Below are positions 55,973 to 64,000 of a DNA stretch of 64,000 nucleotides, piece by piece. Source of the DNA: an uncultured Shimia sp. (GTDB lineage Bacteria > Pseudomonadota > Alphaproteobacteria > Rhodobacterales > Rhodobacteraceae). The stretch's first letter is position 1, and each line of letters begins with the position of its first letter. The stretch is from positions 1 through 64,000 of the forward strand of contig NZ_CAJXIV010000003.1 of assembly GCF_913054185.1 (NCBI RefSeq), given 5' to 3'. The notes under the pieces are model-generated. The model saw nothing but the letters and a program-made list of their open reading frames with translations, had not been told where the DNA came from and ran no database searches. A program made the position numbers and the translations under genes.

Positions 55973-58270
55973 CTATGCAGCTGTATTTCTGGCCTCTTTC
56001 AACAATTCCCACACGCGATGTGGCGTGAACGGCATGTCCGCCTGGCGCACACCTGCGTCCCACAGTGCATCCTGCACAGCGTTGGCGGCCGCAGCCATCG
56101 CCCCAACGGTGCCCGCCTCGCCACAGCCTTTCATGCCCATGACATTGGCGGTTGAAGGCACCGCCTCGGTGGTGAACCCAATCATCGGCACATCACTGGC
56201 GCGTGGCATCGCGTAATCCATGAAAGTCGCCGTCAACAACTGGCCGTCGTCATCAAACACAACATGCTCCATCAGCGCCTGACCAATGCCCTGCGCCACG
56301 CCGCCATGCACCTGCCCCTCGGCGAGCATCGGATTGATCAGATTGCCAAAATCATCCACCACGGTGTATTTCTCCAACGAAACCTGTCCGGTCTCTGGGT
56401 CCACTTCAACTTCCGCCAAATGCGCCCCATTTGGGAAACTGCGCGCTGGCAAAGTGGTGCGCTCTTCATGCACCATCAAATCTACGCGCCGATCAGTCCG
56501 CGCCATCTCGGCGGCTTCAAGGAAAGTCGGATGTAGGTTAGAGCCTTCCGCCCGGAATTGCTCATCATCAAAGCTCACGTCCGCGGCATCCACGCCCATC
56601 TTCTCTGCAAGATACGGGACAAAGGCTTTAACCATCGTTTCCACGGTTGCCAAAGTGGCGGTGTTTTGCACCGTCACGGACCGCGAGCCCCCGGTCCCGC
56701 CCCCCTGCTTGATGCGGTCACTGTCACCCTGAACCACCTCAATCATCTCGGTTGGGATACCAGTCTGATCGCTCAGGAACTGCGCATAAACCGTCTCGTG
56801 CCCCTGCCCATTGGACTGCGTGCCCACATAGATCGACACGGTGCCATCTTCATTGAACTCCACACGCGCGCTTTCGCTTGGGTCGCCCAAAATACTCTCG
56901 ATGTAGTAACACAGCCCCGCACCACGCAACTTGCCGGCCTTGGCGCTCGCGGCCTTGCGCGCGGCAAACCCTGCCACATCACCAAACTCTTCCACACGGC
57001 TCAGCACCCGATCAAAGTCACCCACGTCATAGGTCTCATCGGTGGCCGACTTATATGGGAACGCCTCTTTCGGAATGAAGTTCCGCCGACGCAGCTCATA
57101 TCCGCTTACGCCCAGCTCCCGCGCTGCCCGATCCATCAACCGCTCCAGCACATAAATCGCCTCCGGCCGCCCAGCGCCGCGATAGGCATCCACAGGTGTG
57201 GTGTTTGTGTAAATGCCGTCCACCTGCAGCCAAGTGGTCTGCACATCATAAACGCCCATCAACACGCGGCTAAACAGCTGCGTCTGGATCGCCTGGGCAA
57301 ACTGCGAGTTATACGCCCCCATATTCGCGACAGACTTCACCCGATAGGCCGTGGCCTTGAGGTTCTCGTCAAACGCCAGTTCCGCCAGCGACACCAGGTC
57401 GCGCCCCGCATTGTCTGACAACATCGACTCGGTGCGATCCGCAATCCACCGCACCGGCTTGCCCAGCATCTTGGCAGCATAAGCCACAACCAGCGGCTCC
57501 TGATAGATCATCGCCTTCATGCCAAATCCGCCGCCGGTGTCCGGGTTGGTCACGCGCACGTCGTCTTCATTCATCTTCAGCACACGCGCGACATTGCTTT
57601 TGGTCCCCCAAACACCCTGGCCGTTGTTCGCCAGATGTAGCCGATCTCCGTCCCATTCAGCATAGGCGCCACGCGGCTCCATGGAGTTCACAATCACCCG
57701 GTTGTCGCCAATCTCAAGGCTCACCACATGCGCCGCCGCGTCAAAGGCTGCTTCGGTTGCAGCTTCGTCACCCAGCCCCCAATCAAACGCGAGGTTCTCT
57801 GGCGCTTCGCCATGCAGTTGCTCGCCACCACGCGATAAAGCCAAATGCGCATCCAGATCGTCATAGTCAAACAGGATCATCTCGGCCGCATCCCGCGCCT
57901 GATCCATGCTTTCTGCGATAATCACAGCAATAGGCTCACCCACGTAGCGCACCCGATCTGCCGCAAGCAAAGGACGCTCCGGTTTGGCGCCTTTGCTACC
58001 GTCGCGATTGTCGACCTGCGTGCCTGGCAAGTTGGCCTCAAGCCCCGCTGCCAACAGGTCCGCCAACGTTAAGACACAAGCCACACCATCCGCCTCACGC
58101 GCGTCCGAAACATCCAGCTCGGTCACAACGCCATGCGCAACCGGGGAGCGCAAAAAATAGGCATGCAGCGCATTTTTGGGCGCAATATCGTCCACGTATT
58201 GGCCTTCGCCGGTCAAAAACCGCGTGTCTTCAACCCGTTTGACCGGCTGGCTTTTCCCAAACTTATCCAT
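55973..58270 (-). CDS. Xanthine oxidase-family molybdopterin subunit, form II CoxL-like
   Basis: A 765-residue molybdenum hydroxylase large subunit. The start FGKSQPVKRVEDTRFLTGEG and the Moco-binding GGGFGMKAMIYQE, TQSNGQGHETVYAQFL and GMKGCGEAGTVGAMAA are typical. The active-site loop is AYRGAGR, the form II signature; true CO dehydrogenases (form I) have AYRCSFR. The small FeS and medium FAD subunits that normally lie next to it are absent: a PLP decarboxylase is upstream and DUF2235 downstream. Its substrate is unknown and CO oxidation is unlikely on this evidence. Confidence 0.9.
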   Translation of the reverse strand: MDKFGKSQPVKRVEDTRFLTGEGQYVDDIAPKNALHAYFLRSPVAHGVVTELDVSDAREADGVACVLTLADLLAAGLEANLPGTQVDNRDGSKGAKPERPLLAADRVRYVGEPIAVIIAESMDQARDAAEMILFDYDDLDAHLALSRGGEQLHGEAPENLAFDWGLGDEAATEAAFDAAAHVVSLEIGDNRVIVNSMEPRGAYAEWDGDRLHLANNGQGVWGTKSNVARVLKMNEDDVRVTNPDTGGGFGMKAMIYQEPLVVAYAAKMLGKPVRWIADRTESMLSDNAGRDLVSLAELAFDENLKATAYRVKSVANMGAYNSQFAQAIQTQLFSRVLMGVYDVQTTWLQVDGIYTNTTPVDAYRGAGRPEAIYVLERLMDRAARELGVSGYELRRRNFIPKEAFPYKSATDETYDVGDFDRVLSRVEEFGDVAGFAARKAASAKAGKLRGAGLCYYIESILGDPSESARVEFNEDGTVSIYVGTQSNGQGHETVYAQFLSDQTGIPTEMIEVVQGDSDRIKQGGGTGGSRSVTVQNTATLATVETMVKAFVPYLAEKMGVDAADVSFDDEQFRAEGSNLHPTFLEAAEMARTDRRVDLMVHEERTTLPARSFPNGAHLAEVEVDPETGQVSLEKYTVVDDFGNLINPMLAEGQVHGGVAQGIGQALMEHVVFDDDGQLLTATFMDYAMPRASDVPMIGFTTEAVPSTANVMGMKGCGEAGTVGAMAAAANAVQDALWDAGVRQADMPFTPHRVWELLKEARNTAA

Positions 58271-58348
58271 GGCTGCTGGCTCCCCTGCGCGTCGCTCCGA
58301 GGAGCAACTCTATAGCGCAAGTCTGGGGTGTCCAGAGCCTGTTGTGCC

Positions 58349-59479
58349 TTACAACGTGGCGACAGTTACCATTTCCTGCAAACCATAGCCGTTAAACCCT
58401 GTGGACAGGGATGATGAGTATGCCCCCATGGCTTTGATCATCACAAAATCGCCCTCAGCTATCTGCGCGGGCAACGCCACGGGATCCGGCAGCCGATCAA
58501 GACTGTCGCACGTCGGCCCGTAGACCACCTTGCGCGCCATCTCACCATCAACCACGGCCCCGTCTGGCCGAAGCACAGAAATCCGGTCCGGCACGCCAAT
58601 ATCGCGCAGCTCGGTCAGCGCGCCATAAATCCCATCATTCAGGAACACCGCCGTGTCACGCACAGTCTTCACCCGAACCGCCAACGTAAATGCTTCCGCC
58701 ACCATCGCGCGGCCCGGTTCACAGACCAGCGCAGGGGCCTCATCGCCAAACGCGCGCACGGTCTCAGCCGCAATCCGATCAAAAATCGCCTCCAAGTCCG
58801 GCGCAGCCCCACTGCGATGCGCGGCAAAGCCGCCGCCGACATTCAATCGCTTTAGCGCCACGCCTGCGCGCCGTGCCACATCTGCAGCCTCAACGATATA
58901 AACCGCCCAGGCCTGCGGATCCGCACATTGCGTGCCCGGATGAAACGTCAAAGAAGTGGCAAACCCCATGTCCCGCGCTTGTTGTAGCAATTCTACTGCC
59001 TGATCCGGGTCCGCGCCAAACTTCTCGCCAAAATCATACGCCGCACCAGCCACCGGCAACCGCAGCCGCACCGCAATTTCGGTTCCAACACGCGGCACGT
59101 CCGCCAGTTTCTGCAACTCGCGCGGACAATCCACTGACCAGCTGGCAATCCCATGCCCCACCGCCTCGGTGATCTCGGCCACCGACCGCACCGGATTGTG
59201 ATAATGCAGCACCGCATCCGGCGCCACACGCCGCACCCGCGCCATCTCCAAGGGCGACGCCACATCAAACGCCGTCAGCCCCGCGCTCACCAAATTGGAC
59301 AGCACTGCCTCGTGGTCATTGGCTTTCACCGCATAGGTCACCAGCCCTGCAAACCCGTCGACAAACCGCTGCGCCGTGGCTTGCAGCACCTCAGGGGCAA
59401 AATACAAAACCGGCGCGTCTGGTGAAAACTTCGTCAGATGCCAAGAAGGGGACGGCCAAAGGGCCGGATCGTTGCGCAT
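58349..59479 (-). CDS. Ornithine/diamino acid decarboxylase, PLP fold type III
   Basis: A 376-residue alanine-racemase-fold decarboxylase of the eukaryote-like ODC family. The PLP lysine is Lys52 in YAVKAND; the phosphate-binding NVGGGF, EPGRAMVAEA near 230, and the catalytic Cys in GPTCDSLD (Cys324) are present. CDSLD marks ornithine or lysine rather than diaminopimelate decarboxylases. It should make putrescine (or cadaverine). AGGTAGGAA precedes the ATG. An Lrp gene is divergent, 107 nt away, with a CTCAG-C-CTGAG dyad (59503-59513) between them, a likely operator. Confidence 0.9.
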   Translation of the reverse strand: MRNDPALWPSPSWHLTKFSPDAPVLYFAPEVLQATAQRFVDGFAGLVTYAVKANDHEAVLSNLVSAGLTAFDVASPLEMARVRRVAPDAVLHYHNPVRSVAEITEAVGHGIASWSVDCPRELQKLADVPRVGTEIAVRLRLPVAGAAYDFGEKFGADPDQAVELLQQARDMGFATSLTFHPGTQCADPQAWAVYIVEAADVARRAGVALKRLNVGGGFAAHRSGAAPDLEAIFDRIAAETVRAFGDEAPALVCEPGRAMVAEAFTLAVRVKTVRDTAVFLNDGIYGALTELRDIGVPDRISVLRPDGAVVDGEMARKVVYGPTCDSLDRLPDPVALPAQIAEGDFVMIKAMGAYSSSLSTGFNGYGLQEMVTVATL

Positions 59480-59586
59480 TTCCTACCTCAATCCTGTTTT
59501 CACTCAGCCTGAGGGATTTTCTTGTCGATTCCACGCGGCACTCTGGTAAAAATGCCGGAAAGACTCGGCAAATTGACGGCACAGAT

Positions 59587-60024
59587 ATGCAACCTGACGA
59601 AACTGACACACGACTCTTGGCCCTGCTCAGCGAGAATGCCCGTGCGCCGGTGGCAACACTGGCTCGCAAACTTGGCCTGGCCCGCACCACTGTTCAGGCG
59701 CGCATCGACCGGCTAGAAACCTCCGGTGCCATCGCTGGCTATACTCTCCGCCTTGGAGATGTCGCTCGGCCGAGACTGCGCGCCACCGCTCTTCTCTCCA
59801 TCGAATTGCGCAGCGGCCCCATTGTGCTGGATCGCCTGAAATCTCTGCCAGCTGTGGAAAGTGTGAACACCTGTTCCGGACGTTTTGACCTGATTGTGCA
59901 ACTGGCCGCCGATAGCACATCGGAGCTGGACGACACGCTCGACAACATCGGCGAGGCCAAGGGCGTAAAAAGCTCCGAAAGCCTGATCCATCTGTCCACC
60001 AAGCTGGACCGTCCACGCGGCTGA
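59587..60024 (+). CDS. Lrp/AsnC family regulator beside the decarboxylase
   Basis: A 145-residue Lrp-type regulator: helix-turn-helix (VATLARKLGLARTTVQARIDR) and RAM domain (LLSIELRSG and VNTCSGRFDLIVQLAADS). The ATG at 59587 gives the family length; the frame is open for 165 nt upstream without similarity. No strong ribosome binding site is visible. It is divergent from the ornithine decarboxylase-type gene, its most probable target, and therefore may tune polyamine synthesis to amino acid supply. Confidence 0.88.
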   Translation: MQPDETDTRLLALLSENARAPVATLARKLGLARTTVQARIDRLETSGAIAGYTLRLGDVARPRLRATALLSIELRSGPIVLDRLKSLPAVESVNTCSGRFDLIVQLAADSTSELDDTLDNIGEAKGVKSSESLIHLSTKLDRPRG

Positions 60025-60348
60025 CCACGCAAACAAACGCCACTAAAAACCTGTCTTTCTGGAAACTTCGAGGGAGAGATGATTTGCGTGCCGTTCTGGC
60101 ACGCAGGATGTACATCTCATCGCCTTCTAGCGTGGAGGCGTCTTGCGCCACACTCTGCTTATGCTGTCGAAAGCGTTAACAGAACCTTAACAAACCAGAT
60201 CTTTTTTGAATTTTTCCAACTTGAGTGAATAAATTCAGGATTTCTCCACTTTCCTAAACAATGTCTTCCCGCTTCCCCTTTGTTCTCGCATTCGATAGAG
60301 ACAACTCCGATTGATAACGGGCGCGAACCGACACAAGGGATCACACCA
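60025..60348. other. 324-nt intergenic region before valS with nested hairpin
   Basis: No gene is visible. It holds a nested stem: outer GAGATG/CATCTC (60076-60118) and inner perfect TGCGTGCC/GGCACGCA (60085-60105), probably the 3' end of the Lrp transcript or part of a small RNA. A full CtrA-type box follows at 60176-60191, then an AT-rich stretch to about 60230. No T-box features (no specifier loop or conserved T-box core) are seen before valS. Confidence 0.5.
60176..60191 (+). promoter_or_regulatory. Second CtrA-type box, upstream of valS
   Basis: TTAACAGAACCTTAAC fits TTAA-N7-TTAAC exactly. It is 158 nt before the valS start, far for a proximal promoter, so it may act on an unseen transcript. 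It is one of only two full boxes I found in the window. Confidence 0.45.
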
Positions 60349-63300
60349 ATGGCGATGGAAAAAACCTTCAACGCAGCCGAGGCCGAAGGCCGGCTGTTTG
60401 ACGCATGGGAAAAAGCAGGCTGCTTCACCGCGGGAGCAAACGCAAAACCGGGTGCCTCCACCTACTGCATCATGATCCCGCCCCCCAACGTCACCGGCGT
60501 TTTGCATATGGGCCACGCGTTTAACAACACGTTGCAAGACATTCTGATCCGCTGGAAACGCATGCAAGGGTTTGACACCCTGTGGCAGCCGGGCACCGAC
60601 CACGCGGGCATCGCCACCCAAATGGTCGTGGAGCGCAAGCTGGCCGAAACCCAACAGCCTTCCCGCGCCGAACTGGGCCGCGAGAGGTTCCTCGAAAAAG
60701 TCTGGGACTGGAAAGCCGAAAGCGGCGGCACCATCATCAACCAGCTCAAGCGCCTTGGGGCCTCTTGTGATTTTTCCCGCGAAGCCTTCACAATGTCCGG
60801 CGCGCCCGGAGCACCGGACGACGTGGCTGGCGGCAACTTCCACGATGCCGTTCTGAAAGTCTTTGTTGAGATGTACAACAAAGGTCTCATCTATCGCGGC
60901 AAACGCCTCGTAAACTGGGATCCGCATTTCGAAACCGCCATCTCCGACCTCGAAGTGGAAAACATCGAAGTGGCCGGTCACATGTGGCACTTCAAGTACC
61001 CGCTGGCGGGTGGTGCGACCTACACCTACGTCGAGAAAGATGAAGACGGCAACGTCACACTTGAAGAAGAGCGCGACTACATCTCCATCGCTACCACCCG
61101 CCCGGAGACCATGCTGGGCGACGGCGCAGTCGCAGTACACCCGTCTGATGAGCGTTACGCCTCCATCGTTGGCAAGCTTTGCGAAATCCCGGTGGGTCCC
61201 AAAGAACACCGCCGCCTGATTCCGATCATCACCGACGAATACCCGGACAAAGACTTCGGCTCCGGTGCGGTGAAAATCACCGGCGCGCATGACTTCAACG
61301 ACTACCAGGTTGCAAAGCGCGGCGGCATCCCAATGTACCGCCTGATGGACAGCAAAGGCGCGATGCGCGCCGATGGCGACAGCTATGACGCCGCCGCAAC
61401 CATCGCCATGTCCGTGGCCAAAGGCGAGCGCAGCCTGACCGTGAATGAAGCTGACGGCGTGAACCTCGTCCCGGATGACCTGCGCGGCCTGGACCGCTTT
61501 GAAGCGCGTAAACTGGTCGTCCAGCAAATCACCGACGAAGGCCTCGCGGTGATGACAACCGAACACTACGTGGACGACGAAGGCCACGAAGCCTTCCGCG
61601 ACATCCCAGTGGTCGAAAACAAACCTATCATGCAGCCGTTTGGCGACCGCTCCAAAGTGGTCATCGAGCCAATGCTGACCGATCAGTGGTTTGTGGAAAC
61701 CGACAAGATTGTTGGCCCGGCACTCGACGCCGTACGCAACGGTGACGTGAAAATCCTGCCGGAAAGCGGTGAAAAGGTCTATTTCCACTGGCTGGAAAAC
61801 ATTGAACCTTGGTGTATCTCCCGCCAGCTGTGGTGGGGGCATCAAATCCCTGTGTGGTATGGCCTCGATCTCTCGGCTGATGATTTCAAAGATGACGAAA
61901 ACAACGGTGCGTTGGATCTCGTCGAAATGGGCCGCTTGCTCGGTGATGGCGGCATGCTGCACCGTGGCAACGTCACCCACTGTGCCGCAAACTTCGAGGG
62001 TGTTGTTGAGCAGTTCCTTGATGACAACGCCAATATCCCCGCGCCATTAAACCACGGAAAAGTGGTCGAAGTGGCCGACAAGCACGAAGCCATCCACATG
62101 CTGGCTGAAAGCCTTGCACAATACGTGGTGGACCAAGATCCGCTGAAACTGGTGTACCCGGTTTGGCGTGATCCTGACGTGCTCGACACTTGGTTCTCCT
62201 CCGGTCTTTGGCCCATTGGCACCTTGGGTTGGCCAGAAAACACCGACGCATTGGGCAAATACTTCCCCACCTCCACGCTGGTCACCGGTCAGGACATCCT
62301 GTTCTTCTGGGTCGCCCGCATGATGATGATGCAGCTCGCTGTGGTGGACCAAATCCCGTTTGACACCGTCTATCTACATGGCCTCGTGCGCGACGCCAAA
62401 GGCAAGAAGATGTCTAAATCCACCGGCAATGTGGTGGACCCGCTGGAGATCATTGATCAATACGGCACCGACGCGCTGCGCTTTACAAATGCCGCCATGG
62501 CCTCTTTGGGTGGTGTGCTGAAACTCGACATGAAGCGTATTGAAGGTTACCGCAATTTTGTCACCAAAATCTGGCAGGCCTGTTCTTATGGCGACAGCCA
62601 GATTGACGCCTTTAACGCCGAGCGTGGAGCTGAACCCCCCAAGGTGACCCTGCCGTTGAACCGTTGGATCGTCGGCGAGATTGCCAAACTGCGTGAAGAA
62701 GTCGATGCAGGCTTTGAAAGCTTCCGCTTCAACGATGCCGCCAACGCGCTTTATTCCACCTTCTGGAACACCTTCTGTGACCGCTACCTGGAGTTCACCA
62801 AACCGGTGTTTCAGGGCGACGATGCTGCGGCCAAAGAAGAGACCCGCGCCACCTTTGCCTGGGTTATCGACCAAGCGTTGATCCTGATGCACCCAATCAT
62901 GCCTTTTGTCACAGAAGAGCTCTGGAACGTCACAGAAGGCCGTGGTTTCAAAACGGGCACGGCGTCGCAGATGTTGGCCCACGCGCAATGGCCCACTTAC
63001 ACTTCCGCTGATCTGGTGGATGCGGAGGCCGAAGCCGAAATGAATTGGGTCATCGCGGTTATCGGCAACGTTCGCTCTGCGCGCGCGCAATTGAACGTGC
63101 CGTCAGGCTCTATTGTGCCGATGCTGGTCACGGACATGGACGCTGCCGCTCAAGACTACTGGGATCGCAACGGCGCGCTGATCATGAACAAAGCACGCAT
63201 CGAGAGCCTGACACAGGCCGACGAACTGCCAAAAGGCTGTATCTCCATCGGCGCTCCCGGCGCCTCCTTTGCGCTTCCCTTGGCCGACATCATTGATGTG

Positions 63301-63504
63301 GCTGCGGAAAAAGCGCGTCAGGAGAAAAACCTCGGCAAACTGGCCAAAGAACTTGGCGGGTTGCGTGGCCGATTGAAAAACCCGAAATTCGCGGCGTCAG
63401 CTCCCGAAGAGGTGGTTGCTGAAGCCCGTGAAAACCTAGCCCTGCGCGAAGAAGAAGAGACCAAGATCAAAGCGGCCTTGGCTAAACTTGCCGAGCTGGA
63501 CTAA
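60349..63504 (+). CDS. valS: Valine-tRNA ligase
   Basis: A class I aminoacyl-tRNA synthetase of 1051 residues. [18 protein letters not shown] carries the HIGH-type motif (HMGH near 53), [13 protein letters not shown] follows, the editing domain lies between about 230 and 430, and KKMSKSTGN is near 686. An insertion of ~90 residues around 510-595 ([12 protein letters not shown] onward) makes it longer than E. coli ValRS; the C-terminal coiled-coil arm is present. The ATG at 60349 follows AGGGA; an ATG two codons later is also possible. Confidence 0.97.
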   Translation: MAMEKTFNAAEAEGRLFDAWEKAGCFTAGANAKPGASTYCIMIPPPNVTGVLHMGHAFNNTLQDILIRWKRMQGFDTLWQPGTDHAGIATQMVVERKLAETQQPSRAELGRERFLEKVWDWKAESGGTIINQLKRLGASCDFSREAFTMSGAPGAPDDVAGGNFHDAVLKVFVEMYNKGLIYRGKRLVNWDPHFETAISDLEVENIEVAGHMWHFKYPLAGGATYTYVEKDEDGNVTLEEERDYISIATTRPETMLGDGAVAVHPSDERYASIVGKLCEIPVGPKEHRRLIPIITDEYPDKDFGSGAVKITGAHDFNDYQVAKRGGIPMYRLMDSKGAMRADGDSYDAAATIAMSVAKGERSLTVNEADGVNLVPDDLRGLDRFEARKLVVQQITDEGLAVMTTEHYVDDEGHEAFRDIPVVENKPIMQPFGDRSKVVIEPMLTDQWFVETDKIVGPALDAVRNGDVKILPESGEKVYFHWLENIEPWCISRQLWWGHQIPVWYGLDLSADDFKDDENNGALDLVEMGRLLGDGGMLHRGNVTHCAANFEGVVEQFLDDNANIPAPLNHGKVVEVADKHEAIHMLAESLAQYVVDQDPLKLVYPVWRDPDVLDTWFSSGLWPIGTLGWPENTDALGKYFPTSTLVTGQDILFFWVARMMMMQLAVVDQIPFDTVYLHGLVRDAKGKKMSKSTGNVVDPLEIIDQYGTDALRFTNAAMASLGGVLKLDMKRIEGYRNFVTKIWQACSYGDSQIDAFNAERGAEPPKVTLPLNRWIVGEIAKLREEVDAGFESFRFNDAANALYSTFWNTFCDRYLEFTKPVFQGDDAAAKEETRATFAWVIDQALILMHPIMPFVTEELWNVTEGRGFKTGTASQMLAHAQWPTYTSADLVDAEAEAEMNWVIAVIGNVRSARAQLNVPSGSIVPMLVTDMDAAAQDYWDRNGALIMNKARIESLTQADELPKGCISIGAPGASFALPLADIIDVAAEKARQEKNLGKLAKELGGLRGRLKNPKFAASAPEEVVAEARENLALREEEETKIKAALAKLAELD

Positions 63505-63510
63505 GGCTCA

Positions 63511-63549
63511 TCAAAACAAAGATGCCATGCCCTTTGCGGGCATGGCATC
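63511..63549 (-). terminator. Terminator between valS and the partial crotonase gene
   Basis: A perfect 12-bp stem GATGCCATGCCC/GGGCATGGCATC (63521-63549) lies between convergent genes. On the minus strand it is followed by TTTGTTTTG, so it mainly ends the crotonase transcript, while also able to slow polymerase leaving valS. Confidence 0.8.
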
Positions 63550-63601
63550 TGCTCTCAATCCCTGGTCCGCACCGTCACTAGGGTAACCACTTCGACAGAT
63601 C

Positions 63602-64000
63602 TCAGCCGAAATTTGGCTTTCGTTTCTGGATATTGGCTGCGATCACTTCCATCTGATGCGGCTTACCAATCAAATCCGCCTGCGCCCGGCTCTCTTCCAG
63701 AAGCACCGCGTCCACATCATCCATATGCTCTTCCGCGTATCCAATCAGCGCCTTGGCCGCTTTCACAGCCGAGGGGCTCTTACCTGCAATCTCTTCCGCC
63801 AAAGCCATCGCAGCGGCGAGCGGGTCTTCGGCGATCTCAGTCACCAATCCCCAAGCCAAAGCCTGCTCCGCCTCAACCGGTGCAGCCGTATAGGTCAGAC
63901 GCCGCAACACATCCGAGCGCACCAAATGCGGCAACAAGGTCATCCCGCCCATATCCGGGATCAGCCCCCATTTCATTTCCATGATCGCCATCTTGGTGCC
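63602..64000 (-). CDS. Enoyl-CoA hydratase/isomerase family protein, C-terminal part
   Basis: The last 132 codons of a crotonase-fold protein; the gene runs off the right edge. EMKWGLIPDMGGMTLLPHLV carries the active-site-proximal IPDMGG of the family, followed by the usual EAEQALAWGLVTEIAED and AEEIAGKSPSAVKAAKALI. The upstream half with the oxyanion hole is missing, so hydratase and isomerase cannot be told apart. The stop codon is followed by about 50 nt and the shared terminator. Confidence 0.85.
   Translation of the reverse strand, partial: GTKMAIMEMKWGLIPDMGGMTLLPHLVRSDVLRRLTYTAAPVEAEQALAWGLVTEIAEDPLAAAMALAEEIAGKSPSAVKAAKALIGYAEEHMDDVDAVLLEESRAQADLIGKPHQMEVIAANIQKRKPNFG

Noticed and set aside
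55973-58270. The molybdenum hydroxylase as a true carbon monoxide dehydrogenase.
   Set aside because: The active-site loop is AYRGAGR (form II), not AYRCSFR, and the other Cox subunits are missing.
60025-60348. A T-box riboswitch in front of valS.
   Set aside because: No specifier loop, T-box core sequence or terminator/antiterminator pair is visible, and T-boxes are rare in alphaproteobacteria.
60235-61980. A 581-codon open frame on the minus strand inside valS.
   Set aside because: It is the mirror of the valS coding sequence, rich in Phe, His and Val as expected for an antisense frame of G+C-rich DNA, with no recognisable domain or ribosome binding site.

Overview
The window is chromosomal DNA of an alphaproteobacterium, most likely a marine member of the Rhodobacteraceae (Roseobacter group). 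This rests on gene content and order: folB-folP-glmM, glyQ/DUF6446/glyS/ppdK, FolE2 as the GTP cyclohydrolase, a SAM-II riboswitch before metZ, class A RNase P RNA, and two full CtrA-type boxes (TTAA-N7-TTAA). Protein families were recognised by reading the translations; no database search was run. There is no phage, insertion sequence, CRISPR array or tRNA gene that I can see. Genes are dense and the sequence is G+C-rich, with many 1-11 nt overlaps between neighbours.

Layout. 1-4.4 kb: fatty-acid or side-chain catabolism (start of a crotonase/3-hydroxyacyl-CoA dehydrogenase, an acyl-CoA ligase, an IclR regulator, a PhyH dioxygenase) and a secreted protein. 4.4-12.1 kb: YqeY, carA, a membrane glycosyltransferase with a GspE-N-like front domain under a CtrA-type box, a GntR regulator, a HAD nucleotidase, a UbiH-like hydroxylase and an M50-like protein. 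12.2-17 kb: class V aminotransferase, two tandem Lrp regulators divergent from ilvC, and two small membrane proteins. 17-29.5 kb: glmM-folP-folB, a SleB hydrolase, ppdK, and glyS/glyQ separated by gltS, a DUF6446 gene and an opposing marC. 29.7-35.8 kb: a secreted protein whose trypsin-like domain has lost its catalytic triad, a TPP enzyme coupled to trkH, and folE2. 36-43 kb: metZ behind promoter, SAM-II aptamer and terminator; hydrolase, GST, yciB, EamA, ftsY, YhhN, rnpB. 43-48.7 kb: amidase, Excalibur lipoprotein, gatCA, metallo-hydrolase, tadA, pseudouridine synthase. 48.8-54.9 kb: the envelope-stress-like operon described below. 54.9-64 kb: DUF2235, a lone form II CoxL, an ornithine decarboxylase-type enzyme divergent from an Lrp regulator, valS, and a partial crotonase.

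The most interesting region is 48767-54921. A 27-residue membrane peptide, an XpaC-like protein, TelA, a DUF2927 lipoprotein, an SPFH protein with a GYF_2 tail, a double zinc-ribbon membrane protein and a nitroreductase lie on one strand with overlaps or short gaps. This combines the xpaC-telA (yaaN) pair and the SPFH/zinc-ribbon pair (YdjI/YdjG-like) that are separate operons in Bacillus subtilis, without PspA. I infer an envelope-stress or membrane-organisation complex; its function is not shown by the sequence.
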